This document shows, piece after piece, positions 1-8,750 of a stretch of DNA of 64,000 bases. The stretch lies in assembly GCF_036825535.1 (NCBI RefSeq), contig NZ_CP098813.1, positions 992,001-1,056,000 on the forward strand, read 5' to 3'. The stretch's first letter is position 1; each line of letters begins with the position of its first letter. Below the pieces are notes generated by a model, which did not search any database, was not told the origin of the DNA, and saw only the letters and a program-made list of their open reading frames with translations. Source of the DNA: Parasalinivibrio latis (GTDB lineage: Bacteria > Pseudomonadota > Gammaproteobacteria > Enterobacterales > Vibrionaceae). Position numbers and translations under genes: made by a program.

Positions 1-2
1 AT

Positions 3-1064
3 CAAGTGTTCCCTGATAATAAAACACTATCAGAAATGGGCCGAAACGAATTGGCATTTACTGTTGTTAACCATGATGAAGAAAAAATAGTACAGCTGCT
101 TACCCAACTTATTGATGAAACAAAAACTTTTGTTGAAGTGGATGGTTCTAGAGCTTCTTTTGACATAAAAGTAGGCTACAGCATGATTAATGGTGATGAA
201 GTCCTGCCCGAAGACTTGGTTCGAAGGGCTGAAGTGGCTCACTATCAGGCTAAACATATCAATAATAAAAAAATTATTTGCTATGATGAAAAAATAGTTA
301 AAGACCTTCAACTTCAACTTGAACTTGCCAAGTATTTACCAGGCGCTATTCGTGATGAAGAGTTTAGTCTGGTGTTTCAACCCATAATTAATCCATTTTG
401 TGATGATAAGAAAATCAATTATTATGAAGCATTAATAAGATGGGAGCATCCAGAAAAGGGGCAGCTTCCACCTGATTTATTTATCGATCTCGCAGAAAAA
501 AGCGGAGACATAATTCAACTTGGATATTGGGTCGTTGAAGAAGTTTGCCGCTGTCTCTCTAAGCCAAATGTCCCGAAAGATACTAAGGTTTCAGTGAACC
601 TATCCGCTGTTCAATTTACTGAACCAGAACTGGTCGGTAATATTCACGAAATAGTCAGGCGCTTTTCTATTCAACCAAACCAAATAGTTGTTGAGATTAC
701 TGAAAACTCAGCAATGACTGACCATGAACTGACTATTTCAAAATTTAAAGAATTCAAAGAAGCGGGATTTTCAATTTCGATGGATGATTTTGGTACTGGT
801 TATTCGTCATTGAGTTATTTGCTTAGCTTCGGTTATGACAACCTTAAAATAGACAAGAGCTTTATTAAAAACACGATGACAGATGAAGGTTGTGCGATCA
901 TCTGCAAAAAGGTCATTGAGCTTGCTCATGAGCTTTCATTAACCGTTATTTGTGAAGGAATCGAAACAAAAGAGCAGTTGGCTATGATTAAGGCATGGAA
1001 TACTGACATGGTACAAGGGTACCTGATCAGTAAACCTTTACCCTGGAGTGAGTTCTATCCGTAA
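3..1064 (+). CDS. EAL-domain c-di-GMP phosphodiesterase with degenerate GGDEF remnant (5' end outside window)
   Basis: The frame is open to the left edge, so the N-terminus is missing. The first ~100 visible residues are the end of a GGDEF-type domain in which the signature reads GRNEL, so cyclase activity is unlikely. From about residue 110 a complete EAL domain follows: YEALIRW, NLSAVQF, the Glu of VEITEN, DDFGTGYSS, LKIDKSFI, CEGIET and QGYLISKPLP. All metal and catalytic positions I recognise are kept, so it should hydrolyse cyclic di-GMP to pGpG in the cytoplasm. Any sensory or membrane domain would be upstream of the window. The family call is firm; the input signal is unknown. Confidence 0.88.
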   Translation, partial: QVFPDNKTLSEMGRNELAFTVVNHDEEKIVQLLTQLIDETKTFVEVDGSRASFDIKVGYSMINGDEVLPEDLVRRAEVAHYQAKHINNKKIICYDEKIVKDLQLQLELAKYLPGAIRDEEFSLVFQPIINPFCDDKKINYYEALIRWEHPEKGQLPPDLFIDLAEKSGDIIQLGYWVVEEVCRCLSKPNVPKDTKVSVNLSAVQFTEPELVGNIHEIVRRFSIQPNQIVVEITENSAMTDHELTISKFKEFKEAGFSISMDDFGTGYSSLSYLLSFGYDNLKIDKSFIKNTMTDEGCAIICKKVIELAHELSLTVICEGIETKEQLAMIKAWNTDMVQGYLISKPLPWSEFYP

Positions 1065-1248
1065 TTGAATTTAAATCAAATGTCTGGTTTTAGGTGGTGA
1101 GAAATTTTCATCATTATTAAAAACATAATAGTATCAGTTAGTTGTTCGGTGTAAGAGTATTATTGGAAAATAACCGTTAAAAAAGTTGCGACCATTTCAG
1201 TATTGCTTCGTCTTTATGGGTACAACCTCTACGAAAAGAGATTACCCA

Positions 1249-1947
1249 ATGATTAAAGTTGTCAGCTTCAAAATTTGTCCTTTTGTGCAGCGTGTTACTG
1301 CGGCATTAGAAGCAAAGAAAATCCCATACAAGATTGAATTCATCAGTCTGAAAGACAAACCGGACTGGTTTCTTGATGTCTCTCCCAACGGCCAGGTTCC
1401 ACTTTTGATCACAGAGTCAGGTGCAGCCTTGTTTGAATCCGATGCCATTATAGAATTTATTGAGGATGAATATGGCCCGCTTGAGCATGGAGTGACAAAT
1501 GAACAACGGGCGCTTGATCGAGCATGGAGTTATCTTGCTACCAAAAACTACATGACACAGTGCGGTACTATGAGTAGTAAGGGTCAAGAGACATTTAATC
1601 AACGTCTTGAACGATTGGATACTGTGTTTGCCAAGGCAGAGAGAAAACTTACCGGAAAGACCAAGTTTTTTAAATCCGACAAGTTGAGCAATGTGGACAT
1701 TGCTTGGTTACCTTTGTTGCATCGAGCCGCTATCATCAAACAGCAAACCACCTTCGATTTTCTGTGTGGAAAACCCAAAATGCAGGCATGGCAGCGAGCA
1801 TTGCTGGCCAGTGGATTAGGCCATATGTCGGTTGCAGAGGACTTCGAGGATGCCTTCAATGAATTTTACCTGAGAAATACCTATTTGAGCGAAGCCAAGT
1901 CCGGTTCTACTGGCAACAGTTGTGACACTGTAAGTTGTTGTATGTGA
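1249..1947 (+). CDS. glutathione S-transferase-like protein (CPF thioredoxin-fold)
   Basis: The protein has about 232 residues. An N-terminal thioredoxin fold starts MIKVVSFKICPFVQR, with Cys10 in a CPF motif typical of omega-type or reductase-like GSTs. A cis-Pro segment (GQVPLL) and the glutathione-binding ESDAI follow, then an all-helical C-terminal domain. ATG 1249 is preferred because AAGAG lies upstream at good spacing; an earlier TTG at 1186 only adds unrelated residues. The C-terminus ends in an unusual cysteine-rich tail (CDTVSCCM). It is monocistronic with a terminator just behind. A glutathione-dependent thiol transferase or dehalogenase-like role is inferred; the substrate is unknown. 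Confidence 0.8.
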   Translation: MIKVVSFKICPFVQRVTAALEAKKIPYKIEFISLKDKPDWFLDVSPNGQVPLLITESGAALFESDAIIEFIEDEYGPLEHGVTNEQRALDRAWSYLATKNYMTQCGTMSSKGQETFNQRLERLDTVFAKAERKLTGKTKFFKSDKLSNVDIAWLPLLHRAAIIKQQTTFDFLCGKPKMQAWQRALLASGLGHMSVAEDFEDAFNEFYLRNTYLSEAKSGSTGNSCDTVSCCM

Positions 1948-1956
1948 TTTTTGAAT

Positions 1957-1983
1957 AGCCCGGAATATTTCTGGGCTTTTTTT
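1957..1983 (+). terminator. rho-independent terminator after the GST-like gene
   Basis: Stem AGCCCGG / CTGGGCT with one G-T pair and a 7-nt loop, followed by a run of seven T. It lies 10 bp after the stop codon. Confidence 0.85.
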
Positions 1984-2157
1984 CTATGCGATACTTATAT
2001 TCTTATTTTGTAGTATTCAATATGAATGTTGGCTCATTGCCATCGAACCAAAAACCACCAATTCTACCTATATGCCTGCTAGGGCTACTCTGAAAAAATC
2101 ACACCTGTAAAAGAAACAAATAACTCTCTAGCAAATAAGATGGGAATTGGGGTCATT

Positions 2158-4107
2158 ATGTCTTTAACAGGGAAAAATAATCAGCGCATTATAACCTGCC
2201 TACAATTTTTGGGGCTTGGAATGTGTTCACTTGGTGCAGTAGCAACGCCGCTGTCAATGGATAGCTCTTTCGGCATAAGCGGGAGATTGGAACTTAACCA
2301 CTCAGAGTATTCAGGCAGCGATAAGCGGTCATATTTCAATGATGTGGAAAACAGCCCGGATGGTAAGTTTGTAGCGGTTGGGCACGTATCAAAATCTGCA
2401 AGTGAGTACAGCTTACTGGTGGTTAAACATCTGGAAGATGGTTCTTTTGATACCAGTTTTGACGATGACGGCAAGCTGATATTGTCACTGACCGATGATG
2501 ACAAAGGTATTGCAATGGCGGTGCAAGGAGACGGGAAAATCCTTGTATTGGTAGAGACCAAGAAAGCGGGGACCTCGTATACATCCATTGAGGTTATTCG
2601 ATTTAATGTTGATGGAACACTTGACCAGAACTTTGCTACCAACGGGAGATATGAAATTCTTCCGGTTACGTCACCTAACACCTTACGCGCAAAGGATATT
2701 GGCCTTACTTCCACCGGCAAGATCGTGGTGTTGTACCAAGAGCGGTTTGATACCACAGGCTTTAATCGATATGACTCGAAAATTATTCAATTAACTACCG
2801 CCGGTGTTCCTGAGCCAACCTTTACTGCTGTCACGGCGAACCCTGTTGTCGTAGGAAACAAAGCAGATCATTCTATTGAACTAGAAAAATTCAGCTTCGA
2901 TGATACTGATGCAATTTATGTGTCTGGTCGAATGATAGGATTGGACAGTGGAACATTAAGATTCGGAAGGATACTCGGGAAATATACACATCAAGGGAAT
3001 ACCACTAATTTCGGAGGGTCTGTAAATGGGGTTAATTTCTGGTATTCACATGAAGATCTGACAGCATCAACATCAACTCAACCTCCTCAATCACAGGACG
3101 TGCTGAAAAGTACTATTGTACTTGCCGACGGGAATATCCTCAGCGGAGGATGTGATGAGCATGGGAATCCATTTAGCCAAAAGAATGATGCGTCAGGTAA
3201 TTTGGTAAGCAGCTATGGTGGAAATGGCGTAAAGACACACAGCTATTTGTCTGGAAGTACCGGCTATGGTGCAGTATGCGTTAATGAACTGAGTTATTTT
3301 CCTGGGTTGGGCGTTGTAGCAATCGGTCAAGACAATGGATCCCAATTTATTGCAACAATAAATGAAAATGACGGCACAGAAATTCAGAGTTCGACTGGCG
3401 ATCTTCTTTTTTCATCGACCAATAACGGCGCCTCGACTAACCCCGCATCCAGTAACGGTACGGTCAGCGCGATAGCAGTATTGAAAAATGGAAAGATCAT
3501 TGTCGCCGGAACCAGCGGAATTCCATACAACACAGGGAGCCATGTGGATTCTTCATTGATTAAATTCGACGGTCAGGCGTTGCCTTCCGCCTCTTTTTCA
3601 ATCAATGCATTAAACTTCAGTTCTGTTACAACGCAAGATAAATCTACTAAGCTAACGTCGAATACAGAAACATTTACGATTAGTCCTGCAACATCTTCTA
3701 TATCCGCCAATGTCTTTAATGGGACGTATGAGTTTGACAATAAACCGCTCTCTGTAGGTGTTTCTGGTGCACCTTTTTCTGTTGATGATGGAGATAATAT
3801 TCGCTTATCACATGTCTCTGGTGCAAACGATGGTGACATCACAAGTACTTATTTGATTGTAAGTACTAACGTTGGGTATCACAGAAACAACAATTCTTGG
3901 AATGCAAATAATGACATATACTCCTTTACATCGACTATAGGTAATCCAAACAATTCGAACGCATCGCCATCGCCATCGCCATCGCCATTACCCGACGAAA
4001 CTAATGGCAAAAAGGATGATGACCACTGGTTGTTTGGTGCTTCCTTTGGTCCAGTGTGGCTGTCTCTTATCTTTATCTTTGGATGGGTAAGAAGATATTT
4101 TAATTAA
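2158..4107 (+). CDS. secreted delta-60-repeat (beta-propeller) protein with GlyGly-CTERM-like sorting tail
   Basis: About 649 residues. The N-terminal hydrophobic stretch CLQFLGLGMCSLGAVATP looks like a signal peptide. The body carries repeats of the delta-60/DUF5122 type: units with 'DGKFVAVG', 'DGKILVLV', 'TGKIVVLY' and 'NGKIIVAG', each joined to a 'DGSFDTSF' or 'DGTLDQNF' segment, which predicts a propeller. The end has a Ser-Pro linker, an acidic stretch, then GASFGPVWLSLIFIFGWVRR. That layout (GG/GA-S motif, hydrophobic helix, basic cluster) resembles the GlyGly-CTERM signal cleaved by rhombosortase and linked to type II secretion. ATG 2158 has GGGG upstream; ATG 2140 is possible. The binding partner is unknown. 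Confidence 0.72.
   Translation: MSLTGKNNQRIITCLQFLGLGMCSLGAVATPLSMDSSFGISGRLELNHSEYSGSDKRSYFNDVENSPDGKFVAVGHVSKSASEYSLLVVKHLEDGSFDTSFDDDGKLILSLTDDDKGIAMAVQGDGKILVLVETKKAGTSYTSIEVIRFNVDGTLDQNFATNGRYEILPVTSPNTLRAKDIGLTSTGKIVVLYQERFDTTGFNRYDSKIIQLTTAGVPEPTFTAVTANPVVVGNKADHSIELEKFSFDDTDAIYVSGRMIGLDSGTLRFGRILGKYTHQGNTTNFGGSVNGVNFWYSHEDLTASTSTQPPQSQDVLKSTIVLADGNILSGGCDEHGNPFSQKNDASGNLVSSYGGNGVKTHSYLSGSTGYGAVCVNELSYFPGLGVVAIGQDNGSQFIATINENDGTEIQSSTGDLLFSSTNNGASTNPASSNGTVSAIAVLKNGKIIVAGTSGIPYNTGSHVDSSLIKFDGQALPSASFSINALNFSSVTTQDKSTKLTSNTETFTISPATSSISANVFNGTYEFDNKPLSVGVSGAPFSVDDGDNIRLSHVSGANDGDITSTYLIVSTNVGYHRNNNSWNANNDIYSFTSTIGNPNNSNASPSPSPSPLPDETNGKKDDDHWLFGASFGPVWLSLIFIFGWVRRYFN
3964..3987 (+). repeat. 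hexanucleotide microsatellite (TCGCCA)x4 encoding a Ser-Pro linker
   Basis: Four perfect TCGCCA units encode the SPSPSPSP linker just before the C-terminal sorting segment. Units are multiples of three, so slippage would change linker length without shifting the frame. Confidence 0.9.
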
Positions 4108-4182
4108 AATAGTGGATTTCGAGGTGGGTATGAGAAAATACCTGCCTCATTCACATTCATTTGAGTTAGTATCGTTACGTTG

Positions 4183-4998
4183 TTATGAGTTTAGTTGCTT
4201 TCTGTTTTTTGAATTGAGTTGCCTAACGAGGAAGGCTCGAGAAGAGATACCCAGCTTTTGATAGATCTTTACGAGATGATTCTCTACGGTTTTTTGGGAG
4301 ATATTCAATTTCGTCGCAATTAAGTTGTTTTTGAACCCTTGACTTATATAATAACAAACAAGGAGTTCCTTAGGAGATAGGGACTTAAAATCGTCGCCAA
4401 AGTCAACAGCATTGGCGAGATAATAATCATCACTTTTATTAACTGTTACAATGATACCGGAAGCAGCAAAAATTGATTCACCTGAATATAGATTCTTAAT
4501 ACTATCCCTATTTAATTTAAATGCTTTCTCTTTAACTAACTGAGAAAATCCGCCATCTTCTTCAAGCATTACTCCATCGCTATTGAATATTGCGATGATT
4601 TTACATTCTTTTTTATCTCCCATATAAAAATTAGACAGTAAATTTAATCTAAAACTTTCCGCTAAATGAGGCAATATAAAAAGTATGACGCGAGTAAACG
4701 TCTCACTATTAGGTTGTAACGAACTAGGTTGCAATGATGCGTAGCTAAAACTAAGGGCGTGGTAAACACCAGATTCTTGTGCCTGATAACTGAACAAGGC
4801 TGCTCCAGAATCTGAATTTTGAAAAGGGTTACGGCTTATTAGCCAGTCACAGGAGGAGGTATTGAGTAAACTTGCTAAGTTTTGGGTACACCAAAGTCGA
4901 AAGCTCGGTGTTGATAGCAGTTGGCTTTGATGGTAAAGCCCTGCAATATATAGGCTTAATTCAGGTGTTAAAATACATGTGTCATTTTCTAATGCCAT
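4183..4998 (-). CDS. LuxR-type transcriptional regulator (downstream member of a pair)
   Basis: 271 residues. A C-terminal LuxR/GerE helix-turn-helix covers about residues 200-262 (LSPKELLVCYYISQGFKNN, then KTVENHLVKIYQKLGISSR). The N-terminal ~190 residues match no sensor domain I recognise; they do not show the conserved autoinducer-binding Trp/Tyr/Asp pattern clearly. The start overlaps the end of the neighbouring regulator by 10 bp and has GGAG in front, so the two are co-transcribed and probably co-translated. Both share the layout of an N-terminal domain plus GerE, suggesting old duplication. The target genes and ligand are unknown. Confidence 0.8.
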   Translation of the reverse strand: MALENDTCILTPELSLYIAGLYHQSQLLSTPSFRLWCTQNLASLLNTSSCDWLISRNPFQNSDSGAALFSYQAQESGVYHALSFSYASLQPSSLQPNSETFTRVILFILPHLAESFRLNLLSNFYMGDKKECKIIAIFNSDGVMLEEDGGFSQLVKEKAFKLNRDSIKNLYSGESIFAASGIIVTVNKSDDYYLANAVDFGDDFKSLSPKELLVCYYISQGFKNNLIATKLNISQKTVENHLVKIYQKLGISSRAFLVRQLNSKNRKQLNS

Positions 4999-5960
4999 TT
5001 ATACTCCGAAAGTAACGCGATTGCTTGATACCGTGAGGAAACATTGAGTAGTTTATTGATGTCTTTTAGATGACTATTGACCGAATTTTGCGAGATAAAA
5101 AGCTTACGAGCAATTTCTTTGTTCGATAATCCCTTACAGAGCAAATCACATATTTGGATTTTTCTTTTACTCAATGAATCCCATATGGGTAATGTTTCTA
5201 CTTCTATATAGTACAGTCCATCATAGTTGGTGATATTGATAAGTATGTTTTTCTCTTTTTTGAATGCTGGGTTCTGTATCTTTTCAGTATCGATTTTATT
5301 ATTGTATAGAACCTCTAGCTCGATAGCTAAGTGAGTGAAACGTTCTTCTGATTCTATAATATGACCGTGTTTGTCGACTACCCCTCTTAAGCAAAGGGTT
5401 TTATCCTTATTTTTACTTAAAGAAGAGATGAGATTGATTCGTAATGACTCAACTAGATTAGGTACGACAAACTGAATTATCTTTTTTTCTTCAAACGTGA
5501 AATTTTGATGATTTACGCCACGTCCAAATGAAAAAGTATTTACTATTCCTGTATTATTATTCACCATCATCATAACGACCGAATTTTCAATGTCATATTT
5601 TTTGCAATGAAGAAGATATAAATCAGATTTGTAGTAAATGTCTTTATCAATGATATCCAGAACGTCAAATGCCTTGTTTAGGTTTTCCAATAAGAATTTT
5701 GTTATGTAAACTGCGGATTCTGATACTGAACTCAATTCTATGTAATGCTGCATCACACCATCAGGAAGATTATAAGTAAACGAATCATGGTCAAAGTAGG
5801 GTGTGTCTACTTCTGAACGCGTTATCCAAAACCCCATATCGATATGAACTAGCTCTTTAAGCCTGTCCATTGCCGCCTGCTTAAACTCGGAGATAGGTAG
5901 CCTGTAAGCAAGTTTGTATATATCAACAATACACTGACTTACGGAGGAATCATGATTCAT
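4989..5960 (-). CDS. LuxR-type transcriptional regulator (upstream member of a pair)
   Basis: 323 residues. The C-terminal GerE helix-turn-helix (about residues 255-318) reads LSKRKIQICDLLCKGLSNKE followed by NSVNSHLKDINKLLNVSSR. The N-terminal region is predicted alpha/beta and not assigned to a known sensor. It resembles its neighbour in internal segments such as VPNLVESLRINLISS here and LPHLAESFRLNLLSN there, which supports paralogy. The gene is AT-rich. The ribosome-binding site at ATG 5960 is poor, so weak translation or a different start is possible. A 480-bp non-coding region lies upstream. Confidence 0.8.
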   Translation of the reverse strand: MNHDSSVSQCIVDIYKLAYRLPISEFKQAAMDRLKELVHIDMGFWITRSEVDTPYFDHDSFTYNLPDGVMQHYIELSSVSESAVYITKFLLENLNKAFDVLDIIDKDIYYKSDLYLLHCKKYDIENSVVMMMVNNNTGIVNTFSFGRGVNHQNFTFEEKKIIQFVVPNLVESLRINLISSLSKNKDKTLCLRGVVDKHGHIIESEERFTHLAIELEVLYNNKIDTEKIQNPAFKKEKNILINITNYDGLYYIEVETLPIWDSLSKRKIQICDLLCKGLSNKEIARKLFISQNSVNSHLKDINKLLNVSSRYQAIALLSEYKWH

Positions 5961-6413
5961 TTTAAATTCAGAGATGCCTAATTTAATTGTTATTAATAAT
6001 ATTGCTAATAAGTGATAATAGTATTGATTGCATCGGGTTGTCTATAGTGAGAAGGAGGATGCAATAATAACGTAACACGTCGGAGAGTCAGAATAGTTGG
6101 ACATGGCTGTTGGTTAAGACATAACTATATCCAGCAGATTAGATATAATGGGTGCTTTTAATAAGGTGTTAGCAAACTGGAGTAAACGGATAATGTCCAC
6201 GTAATTAACGGATACCACGAAAAATATACTGCTATAAATTAGGGTCACTGCTGTGCGCTGAACCTATGAAATAAGAGAATTAACTGCCCACACTTTTTTA
6301 GCCAACTCTCTGATATTACGGTTTTTTCCGTTACCCTAATTTCTGCAAATACCGAGATGTGATAAATAGAGCCTGCAATATCGTTCAATAACTTCGTTTC
6401 TGAATAACTTACT
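5961..6413. other. non-coding region between divergent luxR pair and lysE-like gene
   Basis: No supported gene. It is AT-rich and holds an 8-bp inverted repeat, ATTGCATC at 6027-6034 and GATGCAAT at 6058-6065. The decamer CTATAGTGAG at 6042-6051 occurs again at 6421-6430 beside the lysE-like start. Promoters for both flanking genes should lie here, but I see no convincing -35/-10 pair. Confidence 0.5.
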
Positions 6414-6430
6414 CTCACTACTATAGTGAG
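6414..6430. promoter_or_regulatory. inverted repeat overlapping the leader of the LysE-like gene
   Basis: CTCACTA-CTA-TAGTGAG is a perfect 7-bp inverted repeat ending 10 bp before ATG 6441, partly covering the GAGGAGAAAG ribosome-binding region. It could be an operator for the co-transcribed AraC regulator or a translational hairpin. Confidence 0.5.
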
Positions 6431-6440
6431 GAGAAAGCCA

Positions 6441-7034
6441 ATGAACAGTTTGATTGCAGCTATGACGGTATTTGCTTTTGTCGGTGCAGTAACGCCGGGG
6501 CCGGTTAACCTGCTCGCGACCAGCACTGCAGTGAACCTCGGTTTTAGACACGCGGTTTGGCATGTATTAGGGGCATCATTTGCCTATGCGTTTGTGGTGT
6601 TTGTTTCCGGCAGTGTGATGCATTCACTGCTAAAACTGCTTCCAAAGATGGAAATGCTTATGCAGATTGCCGGCACGCTGTTTTTGCTCTATTTGGCTTT
6701 TAAGATATATGCGACGTCACCAGGTACTTTCTCCGGGGAGCGTTCACCAAATGGTGGGTTGGTCACCGGCTCTCTGACGCAGCTTCTGAATCCTAAAGCG
6801 TGGTTGTACGCTACATCCGGCGTCAGTATTTATGTCATAGGTCAGGAAAATGAAGGTTTAGCGCTATCTGCATTTATCGTCGTATCATTGATTGTTTGCA
6901 TGCTTGGTGTGGGTGTCTGGGCGGCACTTGGCCGGGTTTTGGTCAATCATCTTGAAAATCCTGCCAGACAACGCCAGTTTAATAAAGGGATGGCGTTTTT
7001 ACTGTTTGGTACCGTAGCGATGATTTGGATGTAA
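6441..7034 (+). CDS. LysE/RhtB-family amino-acid exporter
   Basis: 197 residues from ATG 6441, chosen because GAGGAGAAAG precedes it; a GTG at 6426 lies inside that leader. The family hallmark AVTPGPVNLL occurs in the first helix. About six hydrophobic segments cover the whole length, with LNPKAWLY in the middle as is typical of RhtB-type carriers. It should export amino acids or similar small metabolites across the inner membrane by proton antiport; the substrate cannot be told from the sequence. An AraC-type regulator follows after 13 bp, almost surely in the same transcript. Confidence 0.88.
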   Translation: MNSLIAAMTVFAFVGAVTPGPVNLLATSTAVNLGFRHAVWHVLGASFAYAFVVFVSGSVMHSLLKLLPKMEMLMQIAGTLFLLYLAFKIYATSPGTFSGERSPNGGLVTGSLTQLLNPKAWLYATSGVSIYVIGQENEGLALSAFIVVSLIVCMLGVGVWAALGRVLVNHLENPARQRQFNKGMAFLLFGTVAMIWM

Positions 7035-7047
7035 GCAGGGAGGTGAC

Positions 7048-7896
7048 ATGAAGAAGGATGAAAGTGCCAGTTTTAAGCAAAGTACTGTGCTCCCATGGAT
7101 AGAAATGCGTGTCGCCAATCAAAGCCGTGCTTGTTATGAAGCGCACTCCCACGATGAATTTTCTTTTGGGATGATCGAGCAGGGTAGTGCTGAGTACAGA
7201 AACCGTCACAAAATTCACCGAATTGGTAACGGCGATATGGTTACCATCAATCCAGGGGATGTCCATTCGTGTAACCCGGATAAAGGAACCTGGTCTTACA
7301 ACATGTTGTTTGTCGATGCTAAGGAATTAGGGGATGTCCAACGGGATGTGTTGCAACAAACTTGTCTGGACTATGTACCTTTTAACGCTGATGTATCAGA
7401 GAACCCATTAACGTTCAGTCGCTTTCAGTCTCTCCTCAATGCTCTGGGGGATGAATCATCTCGCCTACAAGCTCAGGCTTGCGTTTATGATTTCGTTGAA
7501 TCTTGTTGGGGTGTTGTTCCCACGTATGGGAGAAATAACTTTGAAAGTGTGGATCCCGGCATTGGTCGAATAAAGGAAAAGCTTCTGGATGAGATTGATA
7601 ATGCCCATCAGCTGGAAGATCTGGCAAAAGAAGCGGGTATGAGCCGTTACCAATTGCTGAGAGCGTTCAAAAATGAATATGGCTTACCGCCGTATGCTTT
7701 CCTGATTGATGAGAGAATTAAGCGTGCGAAGGTGATGCTTAAAACCGGTCAGACGATATCAGATGTTGCATTGCAACTGGGGTTTTCTGACCAAGCACAT
7801 TTTCAACGGCATTTTAAAAAGAAACTGGCTGTTACGCCTAGATATTACCAGTCGCACTTTGAAAATCCCCTTCAGAAAAATCCTATCGGCAAATAG
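7048..7896 (+). CDS. AraC-family regulator with N-terminal cupin sensing domain
   Basis: 282 residues with a strong GGGAGGTGAC ribosome-binding site. The N-terminal ~150 residues form the AraC-type cupin (HSHDEFSFGMIEQG, IGNGDMVTINPGDVHSCNP). Residues about 180-275 are the double helix-turn-helix (LEDLAKEAGMSRYQLLRAFK, then ISDVALQLGFSDQAHFQRHF). It sits 13 bp behind the LysE-like exporter, so it probably regulates that exporter in response to its substrate. Its 3' end overlaps the convergent AraC/GyrI gene by 25 bp. Confidence 0.9.
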   Translation: MKKDESASFKQSTVLPWIEMRVANQSRACYEAHSHDEFSFGMIEQGSAEYRNRHKIHRIGNGDMVTINPGDVHSCNPDKGTWSYNMLFVDAKELGDVQRDVLQQTCLDYVPFNADVSENPLTFSRFQSLLNALGDESSRLQAQACVYDFVESCWGVVPTYGRNNFESVDPGIGRIKEKLLDEIDNAHQLEDLAKEAGMSRYQLLRAFKNEYGLPPYAFLIDERIKRAKVMLKTGQTISDVALQLGFSDQAHFQRHFKKKLAVTPRYYQSHFENPLQKNPIGK

Positions 7897-8741
7897 AAAT
7901 CCAGCTCAAATCTTTCGTCTTCGCGCAGGAAATGGTTCTTGTGATAGTGGACATATGCAGGACTGGAGCGCATTTTGAATCCGGATGAAGGTAGCCATTT
8001 CTCCAAAACCATACTGATTTGGGGGAGCAGTTCACCGTATACCCCATTCAAGGGAAATACCGCGTGAAGACCACCTGGTATTACCATTTGGTTAACGACA
8101 CTCCGGTATTTCAACGGTTTGTCGATGTTGATACAGGCAACGTAACGACATTTATCCAGTTTTACCCAGGCGGGGTTTGAGTGATGCAGGCCAAATTGCA
8201 AGGAGGCATCGCGGTTTTCTGATACTGCCCAGGCTTTTAGGATGAGCCAGGCATTTTTTATAGACCGGTTGTAACCCGTATGGCGTACGTAGGCGGCGAG
8301 CCTGTCAGGCACTTCAATGATCCGAGGCTGGGGTAACGATGTACCTTCTACTCTCCGGTACCCATCAGCAATCTCTGGGTCAGACAGGTAAGGTTTTTCT
8401 GCTACTTGCAAATCCTGTCTTCGCCATTCCCCCGGGGCGACGTTAAAGGTGTCCTTGAAAGCCCGGCTGAATGATGAAACTGAGCTGAAACCGCATTTAT
8501 TTGCAACTTCATTGACCGAAGCGTCTGTATCGAACATCAATTGGTTTGCTGCAAACTCCATACGGATGCGGCGAATGTACTGGTGTATCGACTCACCAAC
8601 AACGTTTTTGAATATACGGTGAAAATGCTGCTCAGAGTACGCTGCAACTGCTGCCAGCTCTTTGGCTGACAACGTTCGGCTGATGTCTTTGTGAATGTGA
8701 AACAGTACATCATTGATGCGTGAAATGTGTTGCCTGTTCAT
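7872..8741 (-). CDS. AraC-family regulator with C-terminal GyrI-like effector domain
   Basis: 289 residues in the reverse domain order to the preceding regulator. The N-terminal ~105 residues are the AraC double helix-turn-helix (LAAVAAYSEQHFHRIFKNVV, VNEVANKCGFSSVSSFSRAF). The C-terminal ~155 residues are a GyrI-like small-molecule-binding fold (the PQPRIIEVPDRLAAYVRHTG strand through FELDFYLPI). This is the Rob/SbmC type. It is divergent from an aminotransferase gene, and the space between them holds two exact 15-bp direct repeats that are probably its operator. The inducer is unknown. Confidence 0.9.
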   Translation of the reverse strand: MNRQHISRINDVLFHIHKDISRTLSAKELAAVAAYSEQHFHRIFKNVVGESIHQYIRRIRMEFAANQLMFDTDASVNEVANKCGFSSVSSFSRAFKDTFNVAPGEWRRQDLQVAEKPYLSDPEIADGYRRVEGTSLPQPRIIEVPDRLAAYVRHTGYNRSIKNAWLILKAWAVSENRDASLQFGLHHSNPAWVKLDKCRYVACINIDKPLKYRSVVNQMVIPGGLHAVFPLNGVYGELLPQISMVLEKWLPSSGFKMRSSPAYVHYHKNHFLREDERFELDFYLPIGFF

Positions 8742-8750
8742 CGTTCAAAT

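Noticed and set aside
3964..3987. Phase-variable on/off switch at the TCGCCA repeat
   Set aside because: The unit is six bases, so slippage keeps the frame and can only change linker length.
6245..6563. Overlapping minus-strand frames before the LysE-like gene
   Set aside because: No ribosome-binding sites, overlap the real start of the exporter gene, and no recognisable protein pattern.
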